A stretch of DNA of 64,000 nt from contig FOCC01000001.1 of the NCBI GenBank assembly GCA_900110005.1, positions 1 through 64,000 of the forward strand. Reading direction: 5' to 3'. The notes below the pieces were generated by a model, which ran no database searches, was not told the origin of the DNA, and saw nothing but the letters and a program-made list of their open reading frames with translations. Shown in pieces: positions 45,742 through 54,898 of this stretch (position 1 is its first letter; the number at the start of each line of letters is the position of its first letter). This DNA comes from Ligilactobacillus sp. WC1T17 (GTDB lineage: Bacteria > Bacillota > Bacilli > Lactobacillales > Lactobacillaceae). The translations under genes and the position numbers were made by a program.

Positions 45742-45775
45742 GGCTTAAACTTCCTTTATCTTATTTACTGTTAAT

Positions 45776-45804
45776 ATTGTAGTTGAAAAGATAGTATTTG
45801 TAAA
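45776..45804 (-). promoter_or_regulatory. promoter of the rmlDACB operon
   Basis: Minus strand: -35 TTTACA (45799-45804), 17-base spacer, -10 TACAAT (45776-45781), 35 bases before rmlD. The rest of the gap to 46005 shows nothing I can name. Confidence 0.7.
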
Positions 45805-46005
45805 ACTTTAATTTAAGAGCTTTATTGAATTAATATTTTCCAAACAGCACTTAGCATCTGCTTACAAAGCTTCTCAAAATTTTTTCATGCAACGACGTAT
45901 AGCATAAAATTTACAACGGGTATTCTTCCGGTATAGCAAAGAAAAAAATTTTTCACAACTGCTCAGCCCAAATCGTAGTTGCTTAAAACAACATAACATA
46001 GGAAG

Positions 46006-46034
46006 TTGAACATCTAAAAGCCTAGATGTATACT
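46006..46034 (+). promoter_or_regulatory. promoter of the HTH-UGDH gene with palindrome in the spacer
   Basis: -35 TTGAAC (46006-46011), exact 17-base spacer, -10 TATACT (46029-46034), 56 bases before the ATG. An inverted repeat, ACATCTA (46010-46016) and TAGATGT (46023-46029), fills the spacer, so a dimer bound there would occlude RNA polymerase. Confidence 0.75.
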
Positions 46035-46089
46035 AATAATGTAGTAAAAAAGAAAATTAACGTTGCTAAAAATAACAAAGGAGAGCAAA

Positions 46090-47574
46090 ATGAAAAAACT
46101 ATCACTCAAAAAGCTGGCTAGCCTGGTGACTGACGGCCGGGCCGCACAAAACATGACCCAGCAGGAACTCGCTGATAAGACCGGCATCAACCGGTCAATG
46201 CTGTCAAGACTGGAAGCAAGAGACTACACCCCTTCTATCCCTCAATTAGAAGCCTTGGCTGATACCTTAAACTTTGACATCACAGACCTCTTCACAGATA
46301 ACCAAAAGGATAACCAATTCCAAACGGTATCCCCATTAAACATCGCCGTGGCCGGTACCGGCTATGTAGGCCTTTCAATCGCCACCCTCTTAGCCCAGCA
46401 TAACCACGTTACAGCAGTAGACATCATCCCTGAAAAGGTTGAATTAATCAACAATAAGAAGTCCCCTATCCAAGACGACTACATCGAAAAATACTTAGCA
46501 GAAAAAGACTTAGACCTGACAGCCACCCTGGACGGAGCAGCTGCCTACAAGGATGCAGACTTCGTGGTCATCGCAGCTCCTACCAACTACGATAGCAAGA
46601 AGAACTACTTCGATACCTCAGCCGTAGAAGCAGTAATCGAACTGGTCTTATCCGTCAACCCCAATGCTATCATGGTCATCAAGTCCACAATCCCGGTCGG
46701 CTACACTGACTCAGTAAGAAAGAAGTACCAGACAGAAAACATCATCTTCTCACCAGAATTCCTCCGCGAATCAAAGGCGCTTTACGACAACCTCTACCCA
46801 AGCAGAATCATTGTGTCAACCGACCCTGAAAATGACAGACTGGTCCAAGCTTCCCACAAGTTCGCTGCCCTCCTCCAAGAAGGAGCCATCAAGGAAAACA
46901 TCGACACCCTCTTCATGGGCTTCACAGAAGCAGAAGCCGTTAAGCTCTTCGCCAACACCTACCTGGCACTGAGAGTCTCTTACTTCAACGAACTGGACAC
47001 CTACGCAGAATCCAAGGGCTTAAACACCCAAGAAATCATCAATGGTGTCTGCCTGGACCCAAGAATCGGCCAGCACTACAACAACCCATCCTTCGGCTAT
47101 GGCGGCTACTGCCTGCCAAAGGACACCAAGCAGCTTCTGGCCAACTACCAAGACGTCCCAGAAGACCTAATTGAAGCAATCGTGAAGTCAAACAGCACCA
47201 GAAAAGACTTCATCGCAGACCAAGTCCTTCAAAAGGCAGGCTACTACTCCTACTCAGATGACAACGACTACAACCCTAAAGAAGAGGCCCCAGTCACAGT
47301 CGGTGTCTACCGTCTGACAATGAAGTCCAACTCAGATAATTTCCGCCAATCCTCAATCCAAGGTGTCATGAAACGCATCAAGGCCAAGGGTGCCCAAGTA
47401 ATCATCTACGAACCAACCTTGGAAAACGGCACAACCTTCTTCGGCTCAAAAGTCGTAAACGACATGGACGAATTCAAGTCCCAATCAAACGCCATCATCG
47501 CCAACCGTTACAACGAAATCTTGGATGACGTTCAGGACAAGGTTTACACCAGAGACATCTTCAAGCGCGACTAA
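46090..47574 (+). CDS. UDP-glucose 6-dehydrogenase fused to an N-terminal XRE-type HTH domain
   Basis: A 494-residue protein of two parts. Residues 5-67 form a complete Cro/CI-type HTH ([21 protein letters not shown] ... [12 protein letters not shown]). From residue 83 a full UDP-glucose/GDP-mannose dehydrogenase follows: NAD loop [34 protein letters not shown] and the catalytic Cys in GGYCLPKD (about Cys341). It would oxidise UDP-glucose to UDP-glucuronate. Start at ATG 46090 behind AAAGGAG; an earlier TTG (46063) precedes that site. Codons are strongly C-ending, unlike its neighbours. Own promoter and terminator. A DNA-binding role, probably on its own promoter, is inference from the fusion. 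Confidence 0.92.
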   Translation: MKKLSLKKLASLVTDGRAAQNMTQQELADKTGINRSMLSRLEARDYTPSIPQLEALADTLNFDITDLFTDNQKDNQFQTVSPLNIAVAGTGYVGLSIATLLAQHNHVTAVDIIPEKVELINNKKSPIQDDYIEKYLAEKDLDLTATLDGAAAYKDADFVVIAAPTNYDSKKNYFDTSAVEAVIELVLSVNPNAIMVIKSTIPVGYTDSVRKKYQTENIIFSPEFLRESKALYDNLYPSRIIVSTDPENDRLVQASHKFAALLQEGAIKENIDTLFMGFTEAEAVKLFANTYLALRVSYFNELDTYAESKGLNTQEIINGVCLDPRIGQHYNNPSFGYGGYCLPKDTKQLLANYQDVPEDLIEAIVKSNSTRKDFIADQVLQKAGYYSYSDDNDYNPKEEAPVTVGVYRLTMKSNSDNFRQSSIQGVMKRIKAKGAQVIIYEPTLENGTTFFGSKVVNDMDEFKSQSNAIIANRYNEILDDVQDKVYTRDIFKRD

Positions 47575-47592
47575 AACGATTTCAATATGTAC

Positions 47593-47638
47593 CAAAAAGC
47601 AAGGAACAAGTTCAATCCGAACTTGACCTTTGCTTTTT
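47593..47638. terminator. bidirectional intrinsic terminator
   Basis: Long hairpin: AAAAAGCAA...CAAGTTC / GAACTTG...TTGCTTTTT with small bulges, between the UGDH gene and the convergent acyltransferase gene. Confidence 0.85.
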
Positions 47639-48725
47639 ATTTTGCAGAAAATTTATCAACCAAGGCAAATACCCTTTGTTTAACTTTAAGAAGGTTGAAG
47701 ACGGCAATCCTAATCTTATCAATGATAACCGTAATGACAATCAGCAGCAGAGAGATGAAAATTCCAGCAACTACCACAACAAACAGATTAGACACACCTG
47801 TCATGTCAAAGACTTTCCAGATAGTCGCAACCACATTGGAGTTTTCAGTCAGCAAATATGAAGCAAAGACAGAACCTGCCACATAGTTTATAAACTTATT
47901 GGAAAAAGCCGGCAGACTCTCAAAAATCAAGAAGATTGCCGCAGCTGCAACGTATGGCAAGAAACCATAAGCCAGACGAGTTATGTTCCCATCAGTGCCT
48001 AAGACCAGCCCCAAAACAACAATAGATGACAGCATCAAAGTATAGGTTACAAGGAAAATCAGAACCAAGTATCCCTGCTTAATCCGCAAACCATACTTCT
48101 TAATGTAGCCGCCTAAAAGATAAACCGCCAGCAAGTCGCCAAAACCTTTATCCCAAGAAAAGATAGTGTTGTTGACAACCGGCAGACACTCAGCAAAGAA
48201 AATACTCAAAACCAGTAACACAACATACTGCTTCTGGTTAATTTGAGTTAAAATCCGATTAATAAATGGAATCAGCAGCACCAGCATGATGTAGGCTGTC
48301 ACAAACCAGTAGTTATTGAAAATAACAGGGAAAAATCCTTTAAGCGCTCCACTCAGAGAAAAGGTACCGAAACACAGACTCCCCACAACAAAGAGAAGCA
48401 CTGAGTAAACCCAGACTTCCAGCCAAACTTTCAAAGCCCGCTTTACGCTAGCCCCGTAAGTCACATCAATCTTCCCCGCCATAAAGTAGCCGGTAATTAA
48501 AACAAAGATGTCAACACCGACTTGCCCTAGAGGACGGTAAATCTGGTAGGAAACAAGCTGCCCCAATATTGCGGCAGTATCAAACTTCCAAGGCTCTTCA
48601 CCTGAATAGTGGTTCATCACGATGAAAAGCATGGAGATAATTCTCAGTAATTCCAGCCAAGAGTTTCTTTCTGTTCTGTTCTGTTCTGTTCTGTTCATAA
48701 TAGATTTATTTTTCTTCACTATCAA
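47637..48725 (-). CDS. acyltransferase family 3 protein with a pentanucleotide repeat at its start
   Basis: About 350-362 residues, ten hydrophobic helices, with the family N-terminus SWLELLRIISMLFIVMNHYSG (conserved Arg and His) and GVDIFVLITGYFM. It should O-acylate the polysaccharide of cluster B. Translation starts either at TTG 48725 (RBS GGAGGAG, long spacing) or at ATG 48698, in the latter case immediately before five AACAG units (48671-48695). Either way the ribosome must cross the repeat to reach the enzyme, so gain or loss of one unit changes the frame. With five units the frame is open. Start choice uncertain. Confidence 0.85.
   Translation of the reverse strand: MIVKKNKSIMNRTEQNRTERNSWLELLRIISMLFIVMNHYSGEEPWKFDTAAILGQLVSYQIYRPLGQVGVDIFVLITGYFMAGKIDVTYGASVKRALKVWLEVWVYSVLLFVVGSLCFGTFSLSGALKGFFPVIFNNYWFVTAYIMLVLLIPFINRILTQINQKQYVVLLVLSIFFAECLPVVNNTIFSWDKGFGDLLAVYLLGGYIKKYGLRIKQGYLVLIFLVTYTLMLSSIVVLGLVLGTDGNITRLAYGFLPYVAAAAIFLIFESLPAFSNKFINYVAGSVFASYLLTENSNVVATIWKVFDMTGVSNLFVVVVAGIFISLLLIVITVIIDKIRIAVFNLLKVKQRVFALVDKFSAK
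48671..48695 (-). repeat. (AACAG)5 simple sequence repeat, phase-variation candidate
   Basis: Five exact CTGTT units on the plus strand (AACAG on the coding strand), inside the first codons of the acyltransferase gene; they encode NRTEQNRTE. A change by one or two units shifts the reading frame. Confidence 0.85.
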
Positions 48726-48755
48726 CAGTGAAACTTTCTCCTCCGTAATTTAAAT

Positions 48756-50216
48756 TTAACGTTTCATTTTAGCTTTTGCCTGTTCCAGGAATGAATACAT
48801 CACGCTATTCTTTAATCCTAACAGAATACCGGCATAGACTGCAGCCGATCCTATGACGGAAATTGCTAATCTTACAAACATCTGCTTGAATGCAATCGAG
48901 CACAGTAAACATACCACAGCAACACCTGCACAGCCAATGAGGACTGTGGCGATATTTTCCCAGGTCTTCTTATCCTTGAAAACAAAACCTGTGATGTCGC
49001 GACTGAAATAGTAGTTCATCGACATCATGGTAAACTCTGCCAGCAAAGTTGTCAAAGCGGCTCCTCTTTCTGCCATCAGTGGAATCAAGATTAAGTTGAG
49101 ACCGATGTTTAAGCAAGCCGAAGTTGTTGAAGAAATTAATGTCTTCTTCTCCCGCTTAGCCGGCATCAAAGCACACTGATTAAAGATTGTCGACATGGCC
49201 GACCCCAGAATGGCAAAGCAGGAAATCCTCAGCGCCACAACGGCACGCAGGTACTTTACCCCGGCGATAAGGATAATCACGTCATGGCTGACCGCAAAAA
49301 GACCAATGATACCGGGCAGGACGATGAAGAGCACGGTGTTAATCAGCTGTTTGAGCAGCTTGTTGTATTCTTCCATGCGCTTTTGTCCCATCAGCATTGC
49401 CAATCTCGGGATAGTGACCGCAAGCATAGCCATCAGCATCTGGCCGGCAATACTATAAATCTTGGTGGATGTCGAATAGATTCCGACTTCATAATCTGAT
49501 TTCATGAACCCAAGCATGGTCGTGTCCGCACCGACATAAATCTTGATAGCAACCGTAGAGCCGAAGATTGTGAAAATCGGCAACAGGTAAGCTTTCCACG
49601 GAATGTCGAGAGTCAGCTTGATGTCGCAAAACTTTCTGGCATGCAGGAAATTAAGGATGTACGACCCGGTTGAGGCAATAACGGTGATAATGACATAGTT
49701 AAGGTAGTCATCTTTTTGCCGCACAAAGATAAAGAGAAGGATGATGGAGATAACCTTAAAGATGAGATTTCTCACAGTGATATAGCCATACTCTTCAAAA
49801 ATGGTGTACACCCAATCGGTCCCAAGTGTGGTAAAGAAAATCTGCACACTGAAAATCAGGATGGCAGCCGTATAGTTATGCAGGATGGGCACAGCAATCA
49901 TGGTAATGAACAAGAGCAGGTAAGCCGCCGCAGTTGCGACCAGGTTAATGGTGAAAACCTGGCTGGCAAAGCGGGAAATCTGCTTCCTATCATCGCGATA
50001 CTTGGAACCTTCTCTGACGGCAAAGGTAGAAATTCCCAACGCAGCAATCAGCAAAAAGTAACTCACGATGGAATTGGCAAAGTTATACTTCCCCACCCCA
50101 TCAACAGACAGGGTCCGCGAGATATAGGGAAAGGTTATCAGCGGAAATATTAAGTTTAAGAGGCTCTGCAGACTGTTTAACAGTGCATTGAGACCGAGAG
50201 ATTTTTGTTTTTGCAT
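48756..50216 (-). CDS. oligosaccharide repeat-unit flippase (Wzx)
   Basis: A 486-residue polysaccharide flippase with about fourteen helices. It starts LNALLNSLQSLLNLIFPLITFPYISRTL, with the ITFPYISR motif after helix 1, and has GVGKYNFANSIVSYF, both standard for RfbX/Wzx. It is the cluster B counterpart of the flippase at 19.2 kb and keeps the same helix-1 motif. The start ATG lies 15 bases after the decayed membrane-protein gene. Followed by the phase-variable acyltransferase on the same strand. Confidence 0.92.
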   Translation of the reverse strand: MQKQKSLGLNALLNSLQSLLNLIFPLITFPYISRTLSVDGVGKYNFANSIVSYFLLIAALGISTFAVREGSKYRDDRKQISRFASQVFTINLVATAAAYLLLFITMIAVPILHNYTAAILIFSVQIFFTTLGTDWVYTIFEEYGYITVRNLIFKVISIILLFIFVRQKDDYLNYVIITVIASTGSYILNFLHARKFCDIKLTLDIPWKAYLLPIFTIFGSTVAIKIYVGADTTMLGFMKSDYEVGIYSTSTKIYSIAGQMLMAMLAVTIPRLAMLMGQKRMEEYNKLLKQLINTVLFIVLPGIIGLFAVSHDVIILIAGVKYLRAVVALRISCFAILGSAMSTIFNQCALMPAKREKKTLISSTTSACLNIGLNLILIPLMAERGAALTTLLAEFTMMSMNYYFSRDITGFVFKDKKTWENIATVLIGCAGVAVVCLLCSIAFKQMFVRLAISVIGSAAVYAGILLGLKNSVMYSFLEQAKAKMKR

Positions 50217-50231
50217 TTTGTTTTGCCTTCC

Positions 50232-51074
50232 TTAAGAATCAGAGCTGTTCTTCTCCATCTTTTCAAACAAATCATCACATTTATTTTGGAGATTATTAGT
50301 TTGACTTTCCAAACTAGCTATCTTATTGTCATTTGATTTTACTATGATGTATACCACTACAACAGCAACTAATACAATCAAAATCAATAGTACAAACGCC
50401 CAATGACCATCATTAAATTCAATCAAACTGCTATTTATACTTTTAATCTTGCGTAACATGTACCCCAAAATAAGTAATAAGATAGTCAATGATGTAGACA
50501 GCATAATTTTTACTGCATTTCTAATTTTGACATACTTGCTTTGCTGAGTATTAACACTTTCAATATCATCTTCCAAAATCTTTTCAATTGCTTTCTTTTG
50601 CTATTACTGCTCATATCTTTCTCCTGTTCAATGATTAACAATACAGTACGAATTGCCTCTTCCTTCATCGTACCATCATCATTCCTTAAGTCTCTGCTTC
50701 CACGAAAAATGGAAAATATCTGTCTTTCTTCCCAGTGAACCTTTAACAGATATCGACACATAATCCGCAAAAGTTCCTTATCTTCGTCCGTTAAATACCA
50801 CGTTTTACTGAAGTAATCGTCACACAACTTGATAAAAGTATTACTCATCCAGCGAAAAGACAAAATTTTGATTTTCTCCTTAGAATGCGTTGCATAGCGA
50901 AAGGATGCACGAATCCGGTAAACATCGTCCCGATTAATATCATCTTTTGAAGCAATATCATAGATTTACTTGCGCCAGCCAGATTTGATATCCAAGCTGT
51001 CATCAAGACTATAACGTTGTGCGATGTAAAATGCCAGCACAGCAGCAACTATTACAGCAAGTATTTCGCTCATA
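50232..51074 (-). pseudogene. membrane protein gene of unknown function, broken
   Basis: Read from ATG 51074: MSEIL, then after a one-base shift (about 51060) AVIVAAVLAFYIAQ (a membrane helix) up to a stop TAA at 50966-50968; the frame continues after it with IYDIASKDDINRDDVYRIR and LTDEDKELLRIMCRYLL to about 50600, where another one-base shift leads into KILEDDIESVNTQ, two more hydrophobic helices and a coiled-coil-like tail (ASLESQTNNLQNKCDDLFEKME). At least three lesions. The original was perhaps 280 residues with helices at both ends. I do not recognise the family. It follows the broken Ung-like gene on the same strand. Confidence 0.75.
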
Positions 51075-51098
51075 GTAAATCTAACTCCTCTTCATTCA

Positions 51099-51807
51099 TC
51101 AAATTGACCAGTCAATTCGGATGCAAATTGTGCAACCGTAAAAGCTATTGGTATCATTAAAAGAATCTGTGGTCATAAATAGCGGCATGGTTGACAACTT
51201 TCCATCCCAAGCTGGGTATGCAGAAAGAATTATTTTTGCTTTATCTTGTTGGATGTGTTTTTTATTGATTTCTTCTTGGATAATACTGATTTTCTTGCGA
51301 GCTTCCCCGCCCCAAAGCAGAAACACTACTGGCTTATCGCACTTGCAAACCTGTCTGCTGATTTCATCGGTAATTTTATCCCAACCAATATCAGCGTGTT
51401 GGTTGTTTCCATCATCGTCTTTTTTACAGAAAGTCAATTTGGTATTCAATAGTAATATTCCTTCCCGCCATGCCCAAGGGCTCAAGTCAACAGAAGTCCC
51501 TTTTTTTGGTATACGTATATTTCTGTTTTCAATAATCCTCTTAACAGACTTAGCAGAACCTATCGCACATGAAAATGCCAATCCACATGCTTTATTGTTC
51601 GGATAGGGGTCTTGTCCCAAGATAACTGCCGTGACATCTTGAAATTTAGTCAAATCTAAAACTTTAAAAATGTCTTTCTGCTTAACCGGAAATACTCGCA
51701 ACTTTGGATTATTGTAATCTTATTGAATAATTTCATCTATATTTGCAAGAAGATTTTTTTGATCAACTAACGGAATATCCCAAGCTTTTTGGAAAATTCA
51801 CAACCAT
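51099..51807 (-). pseudogene. Ung-like uracil-DNA glycosylase family gene, broken at the 5' end
   Basis: The 200-residue open part has VILGQDPYPNNKACGLAFSC, LLLNTKLTF, GWDKITDEI and VVFLLWGGEARKK, the order and spacing of family 1 uracil-DNA glycosylases. The usual GQDPYH reads GQDPYP, and the position of the catalytic HPSPLS motif reads SAYPAWDGKLS, so even an intact version would lack the catalytic His. Upstream, ATG 51807 (RBS AGGGAGG) opens a frame that shifts near 51.79 kb and hits TAA at 51720-51722 before the rest. Either a decaying copy or a divergent non-repair relative. Its neighbour downstream is also broken. Confidence 0.78.
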
Positions 51808-51833
51808 AGAATTTACACCTCCCTAATAAACAC

Positions 51834-51882
51834 AAAGTTTCCACCAATCCAATATAACTTATCAGACTAGGTAGAAACTTTT
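51834..51882 (-). terminator. possible terminator-like hairpin
   Basis: Arms AAAGTTTCTACC and GGTGGAAACTTT with a long loop and a weak T-rich tail, behind the hexapeptide acetyltransferase gene. Confidence 0.35.
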
Positions 51883-51895
51883 CTCTCATATTACT

Positions 51896-52511
51896 TTAAC
51901 CCTGATCATCACCAACGAAAGCCTGGATAACTTCATCAACATTATCTTCAGTAAGCTTAGTCATGCAGAACTTTTCATATGCATCACCTTTGGTATGGTC
52001 AATCTTACTGAAGTCAATTTTATTCAGCTTTTCAATAATTTCAGGACTGAAACGCTGCTTGATAACCTTATTTCCAACATAAACTGAAAATGGCGGAACA
52101 TCTTTGGCGACAACTGAACGAGCACCAATGATACTTCCTTTACCAATAGTAACACCTGTTAAAATGGTACTTCCGTATCCAATCCATACTTCATCTTCAA
52201 CAACAGTATCATAACTGGTCCATTTCCCTTTTTTCTGGTAAACCAAAGATTGATAAGGCCAAGTAGAGAGCCGTTCATAATCGTGTTCACCACCTAAAAG
52301 AAATTGTACCCCCCCCCGCAATACTTACATTAGAGCCAATTTTTAACGTTGCATTTTGATCGTATTGAAGAATATTTAAATCACCATATGTATTTTTGCC
52401 AACCTCTACAGAATTAGTATCAAAAAATGATTTAGCTCTAGTTTTATTATGATTATTCTTTTTACGCCAATTTCTTGCTATACTAACTTCTTTTATCCAT
52501 CTTTTTATCAT
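51896..52511 (-). pseudogene. hexapeptide-repeat O-acetyltransferase, switched off by a G9 tract
   Basis: An acetyltransferase of the left-handed beta-helix type. The 5' part (ATG 52511) reads up to NATLKIGSNVSIAGGG and stops 6 codons later; the 3' part continues in the next frame with VQFLLGGEHDYE, ILTGVTIGKGSIIGARSVVAKDVPPFSVYVGNK. The two frames meet exactly at nine G residues (C9 on the plus strand, 52309-52317). Eight G residues would restore IAGGVQFLLGGEHD, the normal order in this family, giving a protein of about 204 residues. So the gene is probably intact but phase-off in this sequence. Confidence 0.85.
52309..52317 (-). repeat. poly-G9 tract, phase-variation candidate
   Basis: Nine C on the plus strand, within the coding part of the hexapeptide acetyltransferase; a one-base contraction opens the full frame. 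Confidence 0.88.
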
Positions 52512-52656
52512 TTAATACATCCTTTGTAGATTGTCTCTTAATTTTACTATACAAATACGGCCTTAAAAAGAACCGAAGCGGTTGTCCACATAATCAATGA
52601 TGAAAAGTACCAAATTTAATCAACATTGATTTTATCGCATGCGTACATATAATTTT

Positions 52657-53895
52657 TTATATTTTAATTCTTAAATCACCGCTCACTATTTTTGTATTTT
52701 CTATATAACATGTAAAAATAATTATGTACCATATCCACGAGCAAATAACTGTAGAGAAAGTATCATAGAAAAAAAGGAAAGTAACTAACATACTTAATGT
52801 AGCATTCATTGCACTCGTATATGCACTGTTTTTTAATTTAATTACCATTACACATAGCGTAAGTATACACATTGCTAATAAGAAAAATATCCACATACCA
52901 TTGATTCCACCATTATTAACCAGTCCAACAAATCCAGTACTTGCATTTAATGATTCTGAGTATAGTCGCATATTTCCACCCGTATTATTTACGTATGTTG
53001 GAAGCAAATTCTTACTTACTGTTGTAGGCAGTATTGCAATTATAATTCCTGCCCACGATACTAATGTACTCGTATACGTTGTCATTAGGTTTAAATTCGC
53101 AAGAGGGTTAGTTACGTATAGATATGCCCACCCAAATTGCTTAGGAATCCATGCAGGCCATCTATTGTTAAAGTGGCCCATACTAGATATAAGAGTTTGA
53201 TTATTCCATGAAACACCGGTTCTTATATTTGCTAATACTCCATTCAAATATATCACCAATGACAGCGCTACTATTATTAAAAATATATTTCTTATCTTAT
53301 TTGATAAGATTTTTTTTCCACTAGATTTTATTGTTCTTTCTCGTGCATACCATAAATTAGCCATACCAAAAAGTGCCATTATAATACTACCCTTCAAAAA
53401 CATCAACAACAGTATAGCTGATAAAGATATTAAATCTCTTAGCACTATTTGCTTCTTTGTCTCAATATATATATAAAATAAATATATCAATATAAAAATC
53501 GATCCATTTATAAAAGGAACATGTAGTATAGGTATACCATCAAAATCACCATATGCACTTTGTCCTAATGAAATAGAAAATAGTGGAATTTGTCTACTAT
53601 ACACCATATCTAATATGCCTATACCAACAAAAAGCATTGTCACTCTATGACTTATTTTAATAATTTCGTCTACTCTATCTCTGTTGATACTTTTGTATTT
53701 AAACAAATTTCTAAATATAAAGCCTAAAATTATAGAAAAAATTATGCTTCCGGCAAAAAATAATGATAATCCTCTATTCAAATTTGCATTATAATCTGAA
53801 AATTTGAGTTCATATAAAACTATAACGGCTGTCCAAATAATACCATACCAATAATAAGGATTTAGCAAACAAAAACCTCCCAACTTCTGTTTCAT
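52657..53895 (-). CDS. oligosaccharide repeat-unit polymerase (Wzy)
   Basis: A 412-residue protein with about eleven hydrophobic helices and a large loop in the second half (STVSKNLLPTYVNNTGGNMRLYSESL). The NNTGGNxxxxS region is typical of O-antigen-polymerase-like proteins of the oligosaccharide repeat unit polymerase family. It would join the repeat units flipped by the cluster B Wzx. Start ATG (53895) is in a weak context; base composition here is clearly AT-rich compared with the chromosome before 48 kb, a sign of transfer. Confidence 0.82.
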   Translation of the reverse strand: MKQKLGGFCLLNPYYWYGIIWTAVIVLYELKFSDYNANLNRGLSLFFAGSIIFSIILGFIFRNLFKYKSINRDRVDEIIKISHRVTMLFVGIGILDMVYSRQIPLFSISLGQSAYGDFDGIPILHVPFINGSIFILIYLFYIYIETKKQIVLRDLISLSAILLLMFLKGSIIMALFGMANLWYARERTIKSSGKKILSNKIRNIFLIIVALSLVIYLNGVLANIRTGVSWNNQTLISSMGHFNNRWPAWIPKQFGWAYLYVTNPLANLNLMTTYTSTLVSWAGIIIAILPTTVSKNLLPTYVNNTGGNMRLYSESLNASTGFVGLVNNGGINGMWIFFLLAMCILTLCVMVIKLKNSAYTSAMNATLSMLVTFLFFYDTFSTVICSWIWYIIIFTCYIENTKIVSGDLRIKI

Positions 53896-53925
53896 ATAGT
53901 TTATTTGCTAATAAAATTTAATAAA

Positions 53926-54807
53926 TTACTTCATTCGTTTTATAATTTTTAGCCAATCAACTAAAAACACTATTGGATATAAAATTTTAACCTTAGTTAT
54001 ATATCCCAATGATTTCTTTTCATATTGTAATGCCGTTGCATAATTACCTTTTTTGAGCTCATCAATAACAACGATTTTAACTAAATCTGCCAACCCATTT
54101 GCAAGTACGGGACTATCTTCTTTTATATCTGGATACTTTTTTTCAATAATATCAAGCGCCACTAATAACTTCTTGGGATTCACACTTATTGAATCATCAC
54201 TCATGACATAATTATCCAGTAATCCTTCATTCATACAATATAAATTGTACTTTTTAGAATTCATAATATTAATCAGTAGTTCTAAATCTTGTAATCTTGG
54301 TATACGTTCTTCAAATTTAAAATCCATTAATACTTTTTTTTTAAAAAAAAGTGTTTGTGTCCCAATTCCTACTAAGTCTGTGGAAGAATAATCTACAAAA
54401 CCTTCTCTAATCTTTGCAGGTTGTAAAACTACAGAACCATCCGCTTGTGGTATAGATAACTTACAAAAAACAATATCTGCACCTGTCTTCTGAATAGTTT
54501 CTAATTGCCTTTCCAACTTGTTTTCTTTCCAAGTGTCATCACTATCATTGAATGCAATATATTCACCATTAGCGTGTCTAATACCATTATTTCTTGCAGC
54601 ACATGCCCCACTATTTTCTTGCCAAATATATCGCAACCTAGAATCATTAATTTGACTCAAAACTTCTTCCGTGTTATCGGTTGATCCGTCATCAACAATG
54701 ATAAGTTCTAGATTAGAGTATGTTTGATTTAATACACTCTTAGCTGAAGCAAGAATTTTTTCTGCACGGTTGTACGACGGTATTATTACTGTAATTAATG
54801 GATCCAA
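53926..54807 (-). CDS. GT2 family glycosyltransferase
   Basis: A 293-residue GT-A enzyme: ITVIIPSYNRAEKILAS, LIIVDDGSTDNTEEVL, and YIAFNDSDDTWKENKLERQL with the DSDD metal site. No membrane helix. Adds one sugar to the repeat unit; donor unknown. A T8A9 run near 54.34 kb lies within the coding part and keeps the frame (FFKKK). Position between Wzy and another GT2 gene. AT-rich. Confidence 0.9.
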   Translation of the reverse strand: MDPLITVIIPSYNRAEKILASAKSVLNQTYSNLELIIVDDGSTDNTEEVLSQINDSRLRYIWQENSGACAARNNGIRHANGEYIAFNDSDDTWKENKLERQLETIQKTGADIVFCKLSIPQADGSVVLQPAKIREGFVDYSSTDLVGIGTQTLFFKKKVLMDFKFEERIPRLQDLELLINIMNSKKYNLYCMNEGLLDNYVMSDDSISVNPKKLLVALDIIEKKYPDIKEDSPVLANGLADLVKIVVIDELKKGNYATALQYEKKSLGYITKVKILYPIVFLVDWLKIIKRMK

Positions 54808-54898
54808 TCTTTACTCTCCAATCTATAAAGCGATTTTATAATTTATTTACTCAATAGCTTTTTATATTATATAAATTTATCTATTATTACCTTGTTAC

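Noticed and set aside
50845..51048. Small independent gene of 67 codons
   Set aside because: It is a shadow frame over the broken membrane protein gene, no ribosome site, and the alternate frame gives a coherent membrane helix.
52657..53895. Additional flippase
   Set aside because: Helix pattern and the large late loop fit a Wzy polymerase; it lacks the ITxPYISR motif present in both Wzx proteins.
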